Source of the DNA: an uncultured Methanobrevibacter sp.
GTDB lineage: Archaea; Methanobacteriota; Methanobacteria; Methanobacteriales; Methanobacteriaceae
Assembly: GCF_902771435.1 (NCBI RefSeq)
Contig: NZ_CACXXB010000007.1
Coordinates: 1-64,000, forward strand
DNA length: 64,000 bases
Reading direction: 5' to 3'
Each line of letters begins with the position of its first letter. Within the stretch, counting starts at the first letter, position 1. A program made the position numbers and the translations under genes. This document shows, one piece after another, positions 28,547 to 38,247 of this stretch. The notes under the pieces are model-generated. The model had not been told where the DNA came from and ran no database searches. It saw only the letters and a program-made list of their open reading frames with translations.

Positions 28547-29218
28547 ATGGATTTTGTTACACTTGGCGGAAATTTACTCGGAATAATTCCACTTGGAGAC
28601 ATAGTGCTGTACCTTACTCCATTCAACCTGTTCCTATTTGCGGTTTTACTCGGATTTACCCTTCTCATAGCATTGAGTAAGCCTGAAACTCAGGTGGAAG
28701 CTACTATGCATTATTTATATAATACTGAAGTTAAAGTAGGTCCGAAAGAACTTAAACAAAGAAGATTTTTATCTATAATTTGTGGTATTGCATCAGCTGG
28801 AGCCATGATTACAGGAGATTTATTCAACTTCACTCTCTTCATGGCATTGGTTGGTATTTTAAATATCGGTATTGTATCAGCCGTTAAACAGACCAGTGTA
28901 TTGAATTCAGCATTCAATTACGGTTTGATTGCAATGATGTGTAGTCTGCCGCTCTTTGGTGGTGCTGCTATAATTCTTGCGGCAACAGGAACCCTGTCTC
29001 TGGCGGTTTTATCCCAAATGCCTGCCAGTCCTATGGTGGTGTTTGGTGCAGTGCTGATGTTGATTGGAATTTTAGGTGAAAGCGGAGTGGCACCGTTCTT
29101 TGCAAGCAAAGCAGAAATGTTCAGAACAGCCGGTTCTCCGTATATTGTAATCATTCACTTAAGTTCCCTGTTCATTATTGTAAGAGCTGTTGAAATTTTA
29201 TTATTGGTATTGTGGTAG
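28547..29218 (+). CDS. ehaH: Energy-converting hydrogenase A subunit H
   Basis: The ATG at 28547 is preferred to an upstream TTG inside ehaG (223 residues). About six helices. The stretch [15 protein letters not shown] and the [15 protein letters not shown] segment recall one half of the NuoL/M/N-MrpD antiporter-like subunits, so it probably takes part in ion translocation. Confidence 0.83.
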   Translation: MDFVTLGGNLLGIIPLGDIVLYLTPFNLFLFAVLLGFTLLIALSKPETQVEATMHYLYNTEVKVGPKELKQRRFLSIICGIASAGAMITGDLFNFTLFMALVGILNIGIVSAVKQTSVLNSAFNYGLIAMMCSLPLFGGAAIILAATGTLSLAVLSQMPASPMVVFGAVLMLIGILGESGVAPFFASKAEMFRTAGSPYIVIIHLSSLFIIVRAVEILLLVLW

Positions 29219-29226
29219 ATGGTAGT

Positions 29227-29442
29227 ATGGTTAGTCAAAAAATTACATGTATTATATTATTGGCATTATCAACAATAGCTATTCTCGCCTGCCTTGTAAT
29301 CAACTTTGAGGCATGGATCGTTTACGCAGTAGCTATATTTGGTATTCCATTATGGATATTGTCTTTAGGTTTGCTGACTATGGCCAAACCAAAACCTGAA
29401 GATGCGGAAGAAAGGGTGAAAGAACCATTTACTGGGTATTAG
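29227..29442 (+). CDS. ehaI: Energy-converting hydrogenase A subunit I
   Basis: 71 residues from the ATG at 29227 (a GTG at 29212 overlaps ehaH). Two helices and an acidic Lys/Pro/Glu tail. Small membrane subunit placed by order. Confidence 0.78.
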   Translation: MVSQKITCIILLALSTIAILACLVINFEAWIVYAVAIFGIPLWILSLGLLTMAKPKPEDAEERVKEPFTGY

Positions 29443-29451
29443 AGTGGTATT

Positions 29452-30324
29452 ATGAATTTAATGGCAGAAATTTTAATTCAAGTTGTAATTGCATTTCTTG
29501 CGGGAAGCCTTCTTCTAGGTTTGCATAGAAAAATCATGGCCCGTGTTCAAAAGCGTCCGGGACCGCCTATTGTCCAGCATCTGATACACTCATTGAAGTT
29601 TTTCTTCAAGGAGACAGCAATTCCAAAAACAGTTTCAAAAGTGTTTTACATAGGTATCGTGTTTATATTGGCATTGATATGGGTTATAGGGGTCATTGCA
29701 GGTCCTGTAGCTCATGATTCACTGCTCATACTGTTCGGCGTATATGCCGTTTACAAGATTGTGGAGCACAATTCAGGATCCAGTTCAGGTTCCCCGTACG
29801 GTAAGTTAAGCTGTGTAAGGGCAGTTCTTTCAGCGGCAACAGAACTTCCGTTGTTTGCTGCTATCGTATTTGTATATCTTGTTACCGGATCAATGAATAT
29901 TGGAGAGATTATCGCATATCAGTCCGCACACGGCCCATTGGTATTTACAGTTCCTCTTGCGGCCCTGATGTTTTTCATGCTGATTATTACAAAATCCCCA
30001 TATTCCCCATTTGCAATAACCAAGGATAAGGTATTGATTTCCGGTTTTGAAACTGAACACTTCGGTTTCCTGAGAGGTTTCATGCACTTTTCCGAAGCTA
30101 TCGCATGGTATGTGCTGCTTTGGGTATTTCTGACAATATTCTTCGGACCGCTGAATGCCGTAGGATATCTGATTGGAATGATTGCGATTACATTCATAAC
30201 AGCATTTATCAATGCTACAACTCCGCTGTTATCTCCAAATCATTCAGTCATGACCCAGATTACCATAGGCGCAATATGCTTCTTTGGAACAGTATTGATG
30301 ATATTTACCGGAGTGGTAGCATGA
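29452..30324 (+). CDS. ehaJ: Energy-converting hydrogenase A subunit J (NuoH/EchB-like)
   Basis: 290 residues, about eight helices. It carries the family features of the proton-channel subunit of complex I and group 4 hydrogenases: K-R-P-G-P-P-I-V-Q near the first loop (37-45), a G-S-P-Y-G motif (about 113-117), A-A-T-E-L-P-L-F-A and the later S-E-A-I-A-W-Y. It joins the peripheral arm (EhaN/EhaO) to the membrane. Confidence 0.93.
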   Translation: MNLMAEILIQVVIAFLAGSLLLGLHRKIMARVQKRPGPPIVQHLIHSLKFFFKETAIPKTVSKVFYIGIVFILALIWVIGVIAGPVAHDSLLILFGVYAVYKIVEHNSGSSSGSPYGKLSCVRAVLSAATELPLFAAIVFVYLVTGSMNIGEIIAYQSAHGPLVFTVPLAALMFFMLIITKSPYSPFAITKDKVLISGFETEHFGFLRGFMHFSEAIAWYVLLWVFLTIFFGPLNAVGYLIGMIAITFITAFINATTPLLSPNHSVMTQITIGAICFFGTVLMIFTGVVA

Positions 30325-30575
30325 ATAGTGAAGATGTAATTGTTTATTTCACAGCGCTGGTTGCTGCCGGCGTAATAGTTGTAGGTCTTTTGGCAACAGT
30401 CCTGCACTCAACCATGATTGCTCCAGTAATAGCTATTGGATTGATTCTGGCAGTATTTGCATTGCTTGCAAAAGGACACTTTGCACATAAAACAGAACTT
30501 ATCGAGAAATTATGTTTCATTATAACATTCATAGCAATTATTTGCTCATTTATATTGCTTTATAAACCGATGTAG
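30321..30575 (+). CDS. ehaK: Energy-converting hydrogenase A subunit K
   Basis: 84 residues starting M-N-S-E-D-V. The ATG overlaps the ehaJ stop (ATGA). The same frame stays open further upstream, but that stretch lies within ehaJ and is not the real start. Three helices. Confidence 0.78.
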   Translation: MNSEDVIVYFTALVAAGVIVVGLLATVLHSTMIAPVIAIGLILAVFALLAKGHFAHKTELIEKLCFIITFIAIICSFILLYKPM

Positions 30576-30583
30576 GAGATATT

Positions 30584-30892
30584 ATGTTAGATTATATGAT
30601 TTATATACTCACATTTGCGGTCGGATCAATTCTCGGTTTGCTTTACAGCTACAAACAGCATGGCGAACCGTTTGTTGCAGTGACCGACTTCAATGTTCCA
30701 TTTGCTGCAGTTTCAACTGTGGGATGGGTTTTAGGATTTAATTCAGGTAATGTTATTTTATCTGCTGTTGGTTTTCTTTTAGCAGGATTTGTCATGGGAG
30801 AAAGACCTGGATACGGCAGAAAGGAATCTGCTGTAGGTTTAATCATTGGAATAATCGTTTATGTATTATTGAAAGGTAACGGTATGATGTGA
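30584..30892 (+). CDS. ehaL: Energy-converting hydrogenase A subunit L
   Basis: 102 residues, three helices, with a conserved-looking G-E-R-P-G-Y-G-R-K loop. A TAGGAGAT ribosome site precedes the ATG. Membrane subunit placed by order. Confidence 0.8.
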   Translation: MLDYMIYILTFAVGSILGLLYSYKQHGEPFVAVTDFNVPFAAVSTVGWVLGFNSGNVILSAVGFLLAGFVMGERPGYGRKESAVGLIIGIIVYVLLKGNGMM

Positions 30893-31290
30893 TTGGAATG
30901 GATGACAGTGAAAGATTAAGATTAATGCAGACAAGAATTGTAAAAAGCTACGCTTGGCAAAGAGATGTAATAGTTCCACTTTCCAAAGATTTTGATTGTA
31001 CTGTTGAGGAGCTTGAAGAGGTGTTCTTTAATCTGTTTAATATGGACACTCTTGAAGCGATGCATGGAACGTATAGTTCCGCTGAAGACATTTGCCTATA
31101 TCAAAAATTTAATGCAGACTTAAGGCTGTGCTGGTTCAGCGGCACTTTGGAGGTAATCGACCCTGAAGATGCCAGACAGCTTAAAATGAAGCTGGTCAAA
31201 GAAGTCAAAAACGGCAAGTCTTATGAAGAAGCCTTAAAAGAAGGTCATTTGGAATTATTTGAATTGTTAAAAAAAGAAGCGAGATACTAA
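30889..31290 (+). CDS. ehaM: Energy-converting hydrogenase A subunit M
   Basis: 133 residues, soluble and helical (DUF1959-like), rich in acidic residues and Leu, with no metal motif. The GTG at 30889 overlaps the ehaL stop; the ATG at 30898 is an alternative start. It is one of the hydrophilic Eha subunits without a counterpart in simpler hydrogenases. Confidence 0.82.
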   Translation: MIGMDDSERLRLMQTRIVKSYAWQRDVIVPLSKDFDCTVEELEEVFFNLFNMDTLEAMHGTYSSAEDICLYQKFNADLRLCWFSGTLEVIDPEDARQLKMKLVKEVKNGKSYEEALKEGHLELFELLKKEARY

Positions 31291-31296
31291 TCAAGT

Positions 31297-31310
31297 TTAT
31301 ATTTAAATTA
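31297..31310 (+). promoter_or_regulatory. Possible internal promoter before ehaN
   Basis: The 41-base gap between ehaM and ehaN is one of the larger breaks in an otherwise overlapping run and contains TTTATATTTAAATT, a TATA-like stretch, followed by a GAGGGAG ribosome site. Confidence 0.3.
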
Positions 31311-31331
31311 TAAAATTAAAGAGGGAGTACA

Positions 31332-31781
31332 ATGTTAGATGCTATAAGGGATGTTGTGAGGAAAAGCTCAATACATGTCTGTATCGTAAATTGTGGCGGA
31401 TGCAACGGCTGTGATGTCGAATGTGTTGCACTGTTGTCTCCGAGATACGACCTGGAGCAGTATGGTATTTACGTTCACAACAATCCTCGTGAAGCTGATG
31501 TTCTGTTGTTGACCGGTGCTGTAACCGAACAATGGAAAACCAATTTAAAAAGAATATATGACAAGGCTCCTGAACCAAAAATCGCGGTAGCTGTAGGAAA
31601 CTGCCCGATATCCGGTGATGTGTTCAATCAGGAAGGGGGACATGTAAATGCCCCTGCATCAAATTTCATCCCGGTTGCGGCAGAAATTCCGGGATGTCCG
31701 CCAAGGCCTAATGAAATATTGGAAGCAATACTGGCCGTAGGACCGCAAGCTATTGCCGATAGGGGGAGGGAACAACAATGA
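31332..31781 (+). CDS. ehaN: Energy-converting hydrogenase A small subunit (NuoB-like)
   Basis: 149 residues. The cysteines of the proximal [4Fe-4S] cluster are visible: C-N-G-C-D near 24-27, G-N-C-P at about 89-92 and G-C-P-P-R-P at about 121-126. It passes electrons between the NiFe centre in EhaO and the polyferredoxins. It ends in a four-base overlap with ehaO. Confidence 0.93.
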   Translation: MLDAIRDVVRKSSIHVCIVNCGGCNGCDVECVALLSPRYDLEQYGIYVHNNPREADVLLLTGAVTEQWKTNLKRIYDKAPEPKIAVAVGNCPISGDVFNQEGGHVNAPASNFIPVAAEIPGCPPRPNEILEAILAVGPQAIADRGREQQ

Positions 31782-32902
31782 TAGTGCCTATTGGTCCAAT
31801 TCACCCTGCTTTAAAAGAACCTATCAGATTAAAACTCCAAACTGAAGGAGAAAAGGTCGTTAAGGCTGAAATTGAATACGGTTATGTTCACAGGGGAATT
31901 GAAAAGATAATCGAAGGAAAGACTTGGCAGAAAGGAATTTATCTTTCTGAAAGGGTATGCGGAATCTGTTCATATGAACACACACAGACCTTTGCAGAAA
32001 CAATCGAAAAGATTTCCGATGTTGACGTGCCTTTAAGAGCCCAGTTTTTAAGAGTCCTTGCAAATGAGCTGGACAGAATTCAAAGCCACCTGCTTGCAAA
32101 TTCAACATTCTTTAAATCAATGGATCATGAAACATTGTTCATGCACGTATTGGAGCTGAGGGAATACGCAATGGATTCAATCGAACTGTTAACCGGAAAC
32201 AGGGTTAATATGGGTTGGAATGTTGTTGGTGGAGTAAGGATGGATGCAGATGAACGCCACTTCGAACAGATACTCAAAAATATGGAAAAAATCGAAGAAG
32301 GCTTTGAAATAACCCGTAATCTGTTTGCTGAAGGTCCTGCCCTTGCTTTAAGGTGTAAAGGCATAGGATACATGTCCAAAAAAGAGGCAATTAAGGGAAG
32401 AGCAGTGGGGCCTATAGGAAGGGCTTCAGGCATTACCGAGGATTTCCGTGTAGGTCACTGGACATATGATGACCACTTTGATTTTAATGTTATTGTAAGA
32501 AAAGAGGGAGATAATTACGCAAGGACAATGACCAGATTTGATGAAATACCTGAATCAATCAGTCTTGTTAGGCAAGCTATTGAAAATATGCCTAAAGGTG
32601 AAGTTCGTACTCCTGCAAATATCAAATCCGGCTATGCAATGAGACAAAATGAGGCTCCCCGTGGTGAAGTTACTTACATGATTGAAACTAACGGTAATTT
32701 AATTAAAAACATTTCCATCAGAACTCCAAGTATTGCAAATATGGATTCCTGTGCAAAATACATGATTCGTGATGTTCCAACTGTTGCAGATGCCGTATCC
32801 ACTTATGCATCCTGCGACCCTTGTGTGGCCTGTGCAGAAAGGGTGGCCATTACAAATGAAGCTGGAAAAACATTCATCAAAGACTTTTACGAGGTGAAAT
32901 AA
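31778..32902 (+). CDS. ehaO: Energy-converting hydrogenase A large (NiFe) subunit
   Basis: 374 residues. Both pairs of nickel-binding cysteines are present: R-V-C-G-I-C (Cys61 and Cys64) and D-P-C-V-A-C (Cys349 and Cys352). The enzyme should therefore be a true hydrogenase and not a cofactor-less complex I-like homologue. The gene ends 22 residues after the second pair. It lies in the usual small-large order with ehaN. Confidence 0.95.
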   Translation: MIVPIGPIHPALKEPIRLKLQTEGEKVVKAEIEYGYVHRGIEKIIEGKTWQKGIYLSERVCGICSYEHTQTFAETIEKISDVDVPLRAQFLRVLANELDRIQSHLLANSTFFKSMDHETLFMHVLELREYAMDSIELLTGNRVNMGWNVVGGVRMDADERHFEQILKNMEKIEEGFEITRNLFAEGPALALRCKGIGYMSKKEAIKGRAVGPIGRASGITEDFRVGHWTYDDHFDFNVIVRKEGDNYARTMTRFDEIPESISLVRQAIENMPKGEVRTPANIKSGYAMRQNEAPRGEVTYMIETNGNLIKNISIRTPSIANMDSCAKYMIRDVPTVADAVSTYASCDPCVACAERVAITNEAGKTFIKDFYEVK

Positions 32903-32903
32903 G

Positions 32904-33932
32904 ATGTCATCTCTAATGTGGTACGTATATGAGTTTGCAAGAAAGGCATGGACTGACGCATTTGCAAATGCGCATTCACAGCCTGAAATTTCCGAAAAGC
33001 CGGAACGTTTCAGGGATTTCCCTACAGTCAATAAGGAATACTGTATAGGCTGCGGTGCATGTACAATTTCATGCCCTTCACCAAATGCAATCAAACTTGT
33101 GCGTGATGAGGATTCAGAAGAGGGCGAAGGTCTGACTTATCCTGTAATTAAAAAGGGAGCATGTATCCGATGCGGATTCTGTGCCGAAGTCTGCCCAACA
33201 GACCCTAAGACACTGGTATGCGGTGAAAACCATCTGATTTTGCCTGAATTCAATATCATACCGTCCAAAAGGCAGTACATTGTGGACGATTATCTCTGCA
33301 TCAAATGTAAAAAGTGCATGAAGCAATGTCCTGTTGATGCAATAAGCCTTCAGGATGGAAATCTTGTAGTCAACCAGCTTAAGTGCATTTCCTGCGGTGA
33401 TTGTCTTGACGTCTGTCCGGTCAACGGCGCAATGAAAGGAGTATTTGTTGAAAACTTACAGGACCAGAAGAATCTTATTCTTTTGACTGTAAACTATCTT
33501 GAAGATTACATAAATAATAAAGAAGAGGATTTAAGGGCATTGGAAACTGATGAGCTGCTGCAGTATGACGTTGCGGTTTCTGAAATTTGGGATGATGCAT
33601 TGAAAATAATTCCTGATGAGGAAATTGCTTTCGAAATAATGTCAAATGCAGTAAACAGACTTAAAATCAGAATAATTGACTGGGACAAGTCAAAATGTGA
33701 AAAATGTCAGTTATGTATTCCGGACTGTCCTACAGGATGTATTTCATTTGATGATGATGAAGACACAATTGTGAGAGATAAAAGCAGATGTCTACGCTGT
33801 AGCATATGTTACCAAACCTGTCCATTTTCAGTAATTAAATATTTCATTGCAAAATTCACAATGGACGATAAGGAGAGTATTCATGCTACCGTAAAAGCAT
33901 CAAACCTAAATGAGGATATTTACATGGAGTGA
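32904..33932 (+). CDS. ehaP: Eha polyferredoxin with six [4Fe-4S] motifs
   Basis: 342 residues. Six complete C-x2-C-x2-C-x3-C-P motifs occur: four in the first 170 residues and two near 265 and 293. An acidic helical insert lies between. The count fits the six-cluster polyferredoxin described for Eha. It likely forms the wire from EhaN to the downstream ferredoxin acceptor. It starts right after the ehaO stop behind an AGGTGA site. Confidence 0.9.
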   Translation: MSSLMWYVYEFARKAWTDAFANAHSQPEISEKPERFRDFPTVNKEYCIGCGACTISCPSPNAIKLVRDEDSEEGEGLTYPVIKKGACIRCGFCAEVCPTDPKTLVCGENHLILPEFNIIPSKRQYIVDDYLCIKCKKCMKQCPVDAISLQDGNLVVNQLKCISCGDCLDVCPVNGAMKGVFVENLQDQKNLILLTVNYLEDYINNKEEDLRALETDELLQYDVAVSEIWDDALKIIPDEEIAFEIMSNAVNRLKIRIIDWDKSKCEKCQLCIPDCPTGCISFDDDEDTIVRDKSRCLRCSICYQTCPFSVIKYFIAKFTMDDKESIHATVKASNLNEDIYME

Positions 33933-33937
33933 GTGTT

Positions 33938-35299
33938 ATGATTGATAGTTATACTAAAACACCAAGGCCATTAAGACACGTTGATGTTGATTATCTTGTT
34001 GATCAGACAAAATGTGCAAAATGCAGCGATAAGCCATGTCTTCAGTCCTGTCCTATTGATGCGATTTATATGGATGAGGATGACGGTCTTATCAAATTAA
34101 AAAACACCTGTTTCGGATGTGTGTTATGTCGTAATGCTTGTCCATTTGATGCAATTTCTCTTGATGTGCATATGGACCCTCCTATAAAAGAAAACGTTCC
34201 TAACATTAATGTAAAATTATGCAAAGCCTGCGGAGCATGCGTTCAGGCCTGTAAAAATGGTTCTATTCATATAGTCGCTGACGGCAGTGAAGTTCCTCAC
34301 AGTGAAATTGACAAGGACACATGCGTCAGGTGCGGATACTGTTTCAGGGTTTGTCCGACCGATGCAATCAAATACGGTCAGCTCCTTCCCAAAACTGTTA
34401 AGGGTGGTAAGGCAATTGTTGTCAACCAGGACAAATGTATCGGATGTATGACCTGTACAAGGGTTTGTCCGTCAATGGGAGCAATAAATGTGGCAAGAAC
34501 CAACAAGCTTCCGTATATCAATCCCGGCTACTGTGCAAGATGTGAAGAGTGTATGCATTCATGTCCTTCAACCGCAATCAAGTATTCCTCACGTAAAAAG
34601 GCTTACAAGATGTACAGTGAAATCAAGTCATTTGACATCGTCTCAGGAATTGTGGACTATGACATCAAAAAGCTGTCTTTGGATTTAATCAGCCTGAATA
34701 AGGTTTTAGAAAAGGTTGCAAATACAATAGCTCTTGAATTCAATGACCAGACATTTGAAAATTTCATTGAATGCAAGGTAAATGACATGATGGAACAGGA
34801 ACTTAAAATCAGTCTTGATTCCCACATTGAAATTTCCAAGTTCACCAAGCTGTTCGGTTCCTATCTGATGGACAGGAACATTGAAGTCTATGACAAAAAG
34901 TGTGTTGCCTGTGGAGATTGTTTTAACGTCTGTCCTACAGGTGCAATCAAGCTCAATGGTCCAAATCCTATGGTGATTGATGAAAATAAATGTGTATATT
35001 GTGGAAAATGTGTTGAGCAATGTCAGTTTGATGCCATTGGCGCATATGATGATTATTTCTACAGTAAGGACACTGACCTGTATTACGCAAGGTCCTTTTT
35101 GCACTCCCAGAGACTAGGTGACTTTTCACTTTCCGATGAGAAGTGTCAGGCATGTACAATATGTGTAAAGAATTGTCCTGCCCAAGCATTGACATTAAAC
35201 AATGACAAGATAGACTTTGACAGCGAAAAATGTATTTATTGCAGAACATGTGAGGCAATTTGTCCTCTTGATGCCATAAGAATTGTTAACTTCAGGTGA
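33938..35299 (+). CDS. ehaQ: Eha polyferredoxin with ten [4Fe-4S] motifs
   Basis: The ATG at 33938 follows GGAGTGAG; a GTG at 33929 overlaps ehaP (453 residues). I count ten cluster motifs: six before residue 220, then a helical insert, then four more. Two (C-K-A-C-G-A-C-V-Q-A-C-K and C-V-Y-C-G-K-C-V-E-Q-C-Q) lack the usual final proline but keep all cysteines. The first motif has an extra two residues (C-A-K-C-S-D-K-P-C). This matches the ten-cluster polyferredoxin of Eha. Confidence 0.9.
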   Translation: MIDSYTKTPRPLRHVDVDYLVDQTKCAKCSDKPCLQSCPIDAIYMDEDDGLIKLKNTCFGCVLCRNACPFDAISLDVHMDPPIKENVPNINVKLCKACGACVQACKNGSIHIVADGSEVPHSEIDKDTCVRCGYCFRVCPTDAIKYGQLLPKTVKGGKAIVVNQDKCIGCMTCTRVCPSMGAINVARTNKLPYINPGYCARCEECMHSCPSTAIKYSSRKKAYKMYSEIKSFDIVSGIVDYDIKKLSLDLISLNKVLEKVANTIALEFNDQTFENFIECKVNDMMEQELKISLDSHIEISKFTKLFGSYLMDRNIEVYDKKCVACGDCFNVCPTGAIKLNGPNPMVIDENKCVYCGKCVEQCQFDAIGAYDDYFYSKDTDLYYARSFLHSQRLGDFSLSDEKCQACTICVKNCPAQALTLNNDKIDFDSEKCIYCRTCEAICPLDAIRIVNFR

Positions 35300-35302
35300 A
35301 TT

Positions 35303-36349
35303 ATGTTTGAAAAATCATATATTACAGATTGTGAAGGTCCCCTTACATTGAATGACAACGCCTTTGAACTGGCTGCAAAGGTCATTGATGACGGGGACGA
35401 ATTATTCAAGGTTCTTAGTTTGTATGATGATTATCTTGCAGATGTTGTTAAAAAGGAAAACTATAAGGCAGGAAACACCTTGAAGTTGATTTTGCCTTTC
35501 TTTGCCTGTGAGAATCTCACAAACAGGGATATGGTCGAGTTTTCCAGAAACAATATTTACTCTGTCAGGGATTCAAAATTTCTTTTAAGTTACTTGAAGA
35601 AAGCTATGAATATTTATATAGTAAGTACCAGTTACGGCCAGTATATAGAAGCTGTTTCCAATTATATGGATGTTGATTTCAAAAACACATTTTACACAGA
35701 TGTTGATGTGGATGTCCTGAATTTGAATGATGATGAAATTGAAAAAATCGGCCAGTTCAAAAAATTGATTCTGGAAAATCCGGATGATTATGAACTGTTT
35801 GACGATATTTTCTTTAACCAGATAACCGAAATGGGAATATATGAAAAAATCAAGGATATTGAGGTTGTTGGCGGTGAAGGTAAAAAATTAGCCATCGATA
35901 AGATAATTGAAAGGGATGGCATCGACATTAACAATATGCTATACATTGGTGACAGCATCACAGATGTCGAACCGCTGCAGTTCGCAAGAAAAAACAACGG
36001 AATAAGCATATCATTCAACGGCAATGAATACCCGCTTAAAGTGGCTGAAATAGCTATTGTTTCACCAAGCGCAGTAACAACAGCTGTGATTGCTAATATT
36101 TATGCAAAATACGATAAAAATAAGGTTTTAAAATTTATAGAAGATTACAACGCTTCAGATGATTTGAAGGTTTTGTTTGACCAATACGAAATCGATTTGG
36201 AAATAAGGGAAAAATTCTTTGAAGTGTTCGCAAGCAAAGAATATCCTATTATTGAAATAGTAACAGATGAAAATTATGAAGATGTCCTGAAATCTAGTAA
36301 ACATATGAGAAACAATATCAGAGGCCAGGATATCGGAGGATTAGGTTAA
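35303..36349 (+). CDS. ehaR: Eha subunit R, HAD-like protein
   Basis: 348 residues, soluble, with a HAD-phosphatase-like arrangement: an N-terminal T-D-C-E-G-P-L motif (about 8-14), a Lys in the middle (G-G-E-G-K-K-L-A) and a C-terminal acidic motif I-G-D-S-I-T-D-V (about 216-223). The usual first catalytic aspartate pair D-x-D is replaced by D-C-E, so phosphatase activity is uncertain. It is a conserved hydrophilic gene of the eha cluster, role unknown. Confidence 0.8.
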   Translation: MFEKSYITDCEGPLTLNDNAFELAAKVIDDGDELFKVLSLYDDYLADVVKKENYKAGNTLKLILPFFACENLTNRDMVEFSRNNIYSVRDSKFLLSYLKKAMNIYIVSTSYGQYIEAVSNYMDVDFKNTFYTDVDVDVLNLNDDEIEKIGQFKKLILENPDDYELFDDIFFNQITEMGIYEKIKDIEVVGGEGKKLAIDKIIERDGIDINNMLYIGDSITDVEPLQFARKNNGISISFNGNEYPLKVAEIAIVSPSAVTTAVIANIYAKYDKNKVLKFIEDYNASDDLKVLFDQYEIDLEIREKFFEVFASKEYPIIEIVTDENYEDVLKSSKHMRNNIRGQDIGGLG

Positions 36350-36368
36350 ATTTATAGAAGGTAATATA

Positions 36369-37259
36369 ATGAGCTATGATAAAGTAGATGATACATTTTT
36401 TGAAGCTTTTGAAGGAAAATACGTAAGAGCTTTAATAACCGGACCTACAGAAAAAATTGTAAAAAGAGCAGCATATGACTCAACTTCAACCCCAAGTGCG
36501 GTAATCGGAAGGGTTGAAGGTGGAGTTGAAGGATTTTTGGATAAGTCCCAAACTCCGGACGGAAGATTCGGTGCTGTCGTGCAATACTGGTTAGGCGGCG
36601 ATGATGTCGAAAAGTTCGCATTTGAACTGTCCTACAGGCTCCGTCAGGATGTATTGGTTAAACCGTTTACCCGTATCTTTGACTATTCCGACAGCGAAAG
36701 TGACGAATATATTGAAATGATGGACATTGTAGGTCACTGCGGCGACGGATATGAATGGATAGTTGAGGAATACGGAAGAAAAATGATCAATGTACCTATT
36801 GCGGTTCCGGATTTCCAGATTGAAGAGAAATTCAAAATCAACGACGGAATAATGGGAGGAAACTTCTGGTATTTATGTGAAACTCCAGAAGCCGTATTGG
36901 AAGCAGGCGAGGCAATAATCGACGCAATCATGAATGTTGAAGGCGCCACCGCACCATTTGACGTATGTTCTGCCGCTTCAAAGCCGGAGACAAACTTCCC
37001 AGAAATCGGACCGACCACAAATCACGTTTACTGCCCTTCCCTGAAGGAATCACTGGGCGACGAATCCAAAGTCCCTGAAGGCGTAAACTTTATTCCTGAA
37101 ATTGTGGTAAATGCAATCAGTGAACAGTCAATGAATGAAGCTATAAAGGCAGGAATTGATGCGGCTTTGGAATTTGATGGTGTAGTTAAAATCTCTGCAG
37201 GCAATTTTGACGGCAAACTCGGAGATAAAAACATAAATTTACTTGATATCTTAAAGTAG
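36369..37259 (+). CDS. Formylmethanofuran:H4MPT formyltransferase paralogue in the eha operon
   Basis: 296 residues, the normal length of Ftr, with the family features near both ends (R-A-L-I-T-G-P-T-E, the G-G-V-E-G-F segment, and K-I-S-A-G-N-F-D-G-K-L-G near the C-terminus). Ftr moves the formyl group from formylmethanofuran to tetrahydromethanopterin. A copy inside eha is known from related methanogens as the second formyltransferase. Whether it is catalytic or has a structural or sensing role with Eha is unsettled. Confidence 0.87.
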   Translation: MSYDKVDDTFFEAFEGKYVRALITGPTEKIVKRAAYDSTSTPSAVIGRVEGGVEGFLDKSQTPDGRFGAVVQYWLGGDDVEKFAFELSYRLRQDVLVKPFTRIFDYSDSESDEYIEMMDIVGHCGDGYEWIVEEYGRKMINVPIAVPDFQIEEKFKINDGIMGGNFWYLCETPEAVLEAGEAIIDAIMNVEGATAPFDVCSAASKPETNFPEIGPTTNHVYCPSLKESLGDESKVPEGVNFIPEIVVNAISEQSMNEAIKAGIDAALEFDGVVKISAGNFDGKLGDKNINLLDILK

Positions 37260-37268
37260 GGTTTTAAT

Positions 37269-38201
37269 ATGGAAATATTTGACAATGATTTAAATGCAGA
37301 AATAATCGGATTCGGAGCATTGAATGTGGATAAGTTATTTTCTGTAGAAAATATTGTTGGAGCGGACGAGGAAAGCTTTATAAAAACAGAAACCAAAACT
37401 CCAGGAGGTTCTGCAGCCAACACTATCGTAGGTTTGGCAAGGCTCGGCTGCGACACTTCCATAATCGGAAAAATAGCCGAAGATGAAGACGGCGATTTGA
37501 TAGAGTACAATCTTGCAATCAATGGAGTCTACACAAACAATCTGATTTATTCAGAAACAGGATCTACTGGAAAATGTCTGGGATTCGTTGACAGTGACGG
37601 CGAAAGATGCCTTTACATTGACCCTGGAGTTAATGATGAAATCCAGATTGGTGAAATCAATCCGTTAAACATTATGAGATGTAAAATAATGCATTACACA
37701 TCATTTGTCGGTGACTCATTCAAAACCCAAATTGAGCTTCTCGAAAAACTAAGCAGGGATACAGTTTTAAGTTTCGATCCGGGCATGTTGTATGTTCAGA
37801 AGGGATTCGATGAACTGCGCCCAATACTTGAGAGAACAAATATACTGCTTATAAACGAATCGGAATTGAGACTTTTATGCAACGGCAGCGAGGCTCCGGT
37901 AAATGAACTGGTTATCAGTTTCCTTGATTTGGGAATCGAAACAGTTGTCGTAAAGCAGGGCTCAAAAGGAGTTTACGCCACAAACGGCAGTGAGGAATGT
38001 CAGGTCTGCACATATGAATGTGACGTTGTCGATACGACCGGTGCTGGAGATAGTTTCAACAGCGGTTTTCTGTATTCATACTTAAAAGGGTACAATCTGG
38101 AAAAATCCTGCAGAATTGCAAATTGGGTGGCAAGCAAGGCCATTGAAGGCTTTGGAATGGAAAAATTCCCTTCCTTAAAGGAACTGGAGGATTTCTTTTA
38201 G
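37269..38201 (+). CDS. PfkB/ribokinase-family kinase in the eha operon
   Basis: 310 residues. Signatures of the PfkB sugar/nucleoside kinase family are present: an N-terminal G-G-S-A-A-N motif (about 44-49) and the C-terminal D-T-T-G-A-G-D-S-F-N-S-G-F, containing the catalytic aspartate. The substrate is unknown. It is co-directional with the formyltransferase paralogue (9-base gap), and a kinase at this place is a conserved oddity of eha clusters. Confidence 0.88.
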   Translation: MEIFDNDLNAEIIGFGALNVDKLFSVENIVGADEESFIKTETKTPGGSAANTIVGLARLGCDTSIIGKIAEDEDGDLIEYNLAINGVYTNNLIYSETGSTGKCLGFVDSDGERCLYIDPGVNDEIQIGEINPLNIMRCKIMHYTSFVGDSFKTQIELLEKLSRDTVLSFDPGMLYVQKGFDELRPILERTNILLINESELRLLCNGSEAPVNELVISFLDLGIETVVVKQGSKGVYATNGSEECQVCTYECDVVDTTGAGDSFNSGFLYSYLKGYNLEKSCRIANWVASKAIEGFGMEKFPSLKELEDFF

Positions 38202-38247
38202 GGAATCATGTTTATTAATATAATAAAAAAAGTTAGTTGGTAATAAT

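Noticed and set aside
30105-30320. Longer N-terminus for ehaK
   Set aside because: This stretch is the end of ehaJ in another frame. The ATG at 30321, overlapping the ehaJ stop, gives a normal small subunit.
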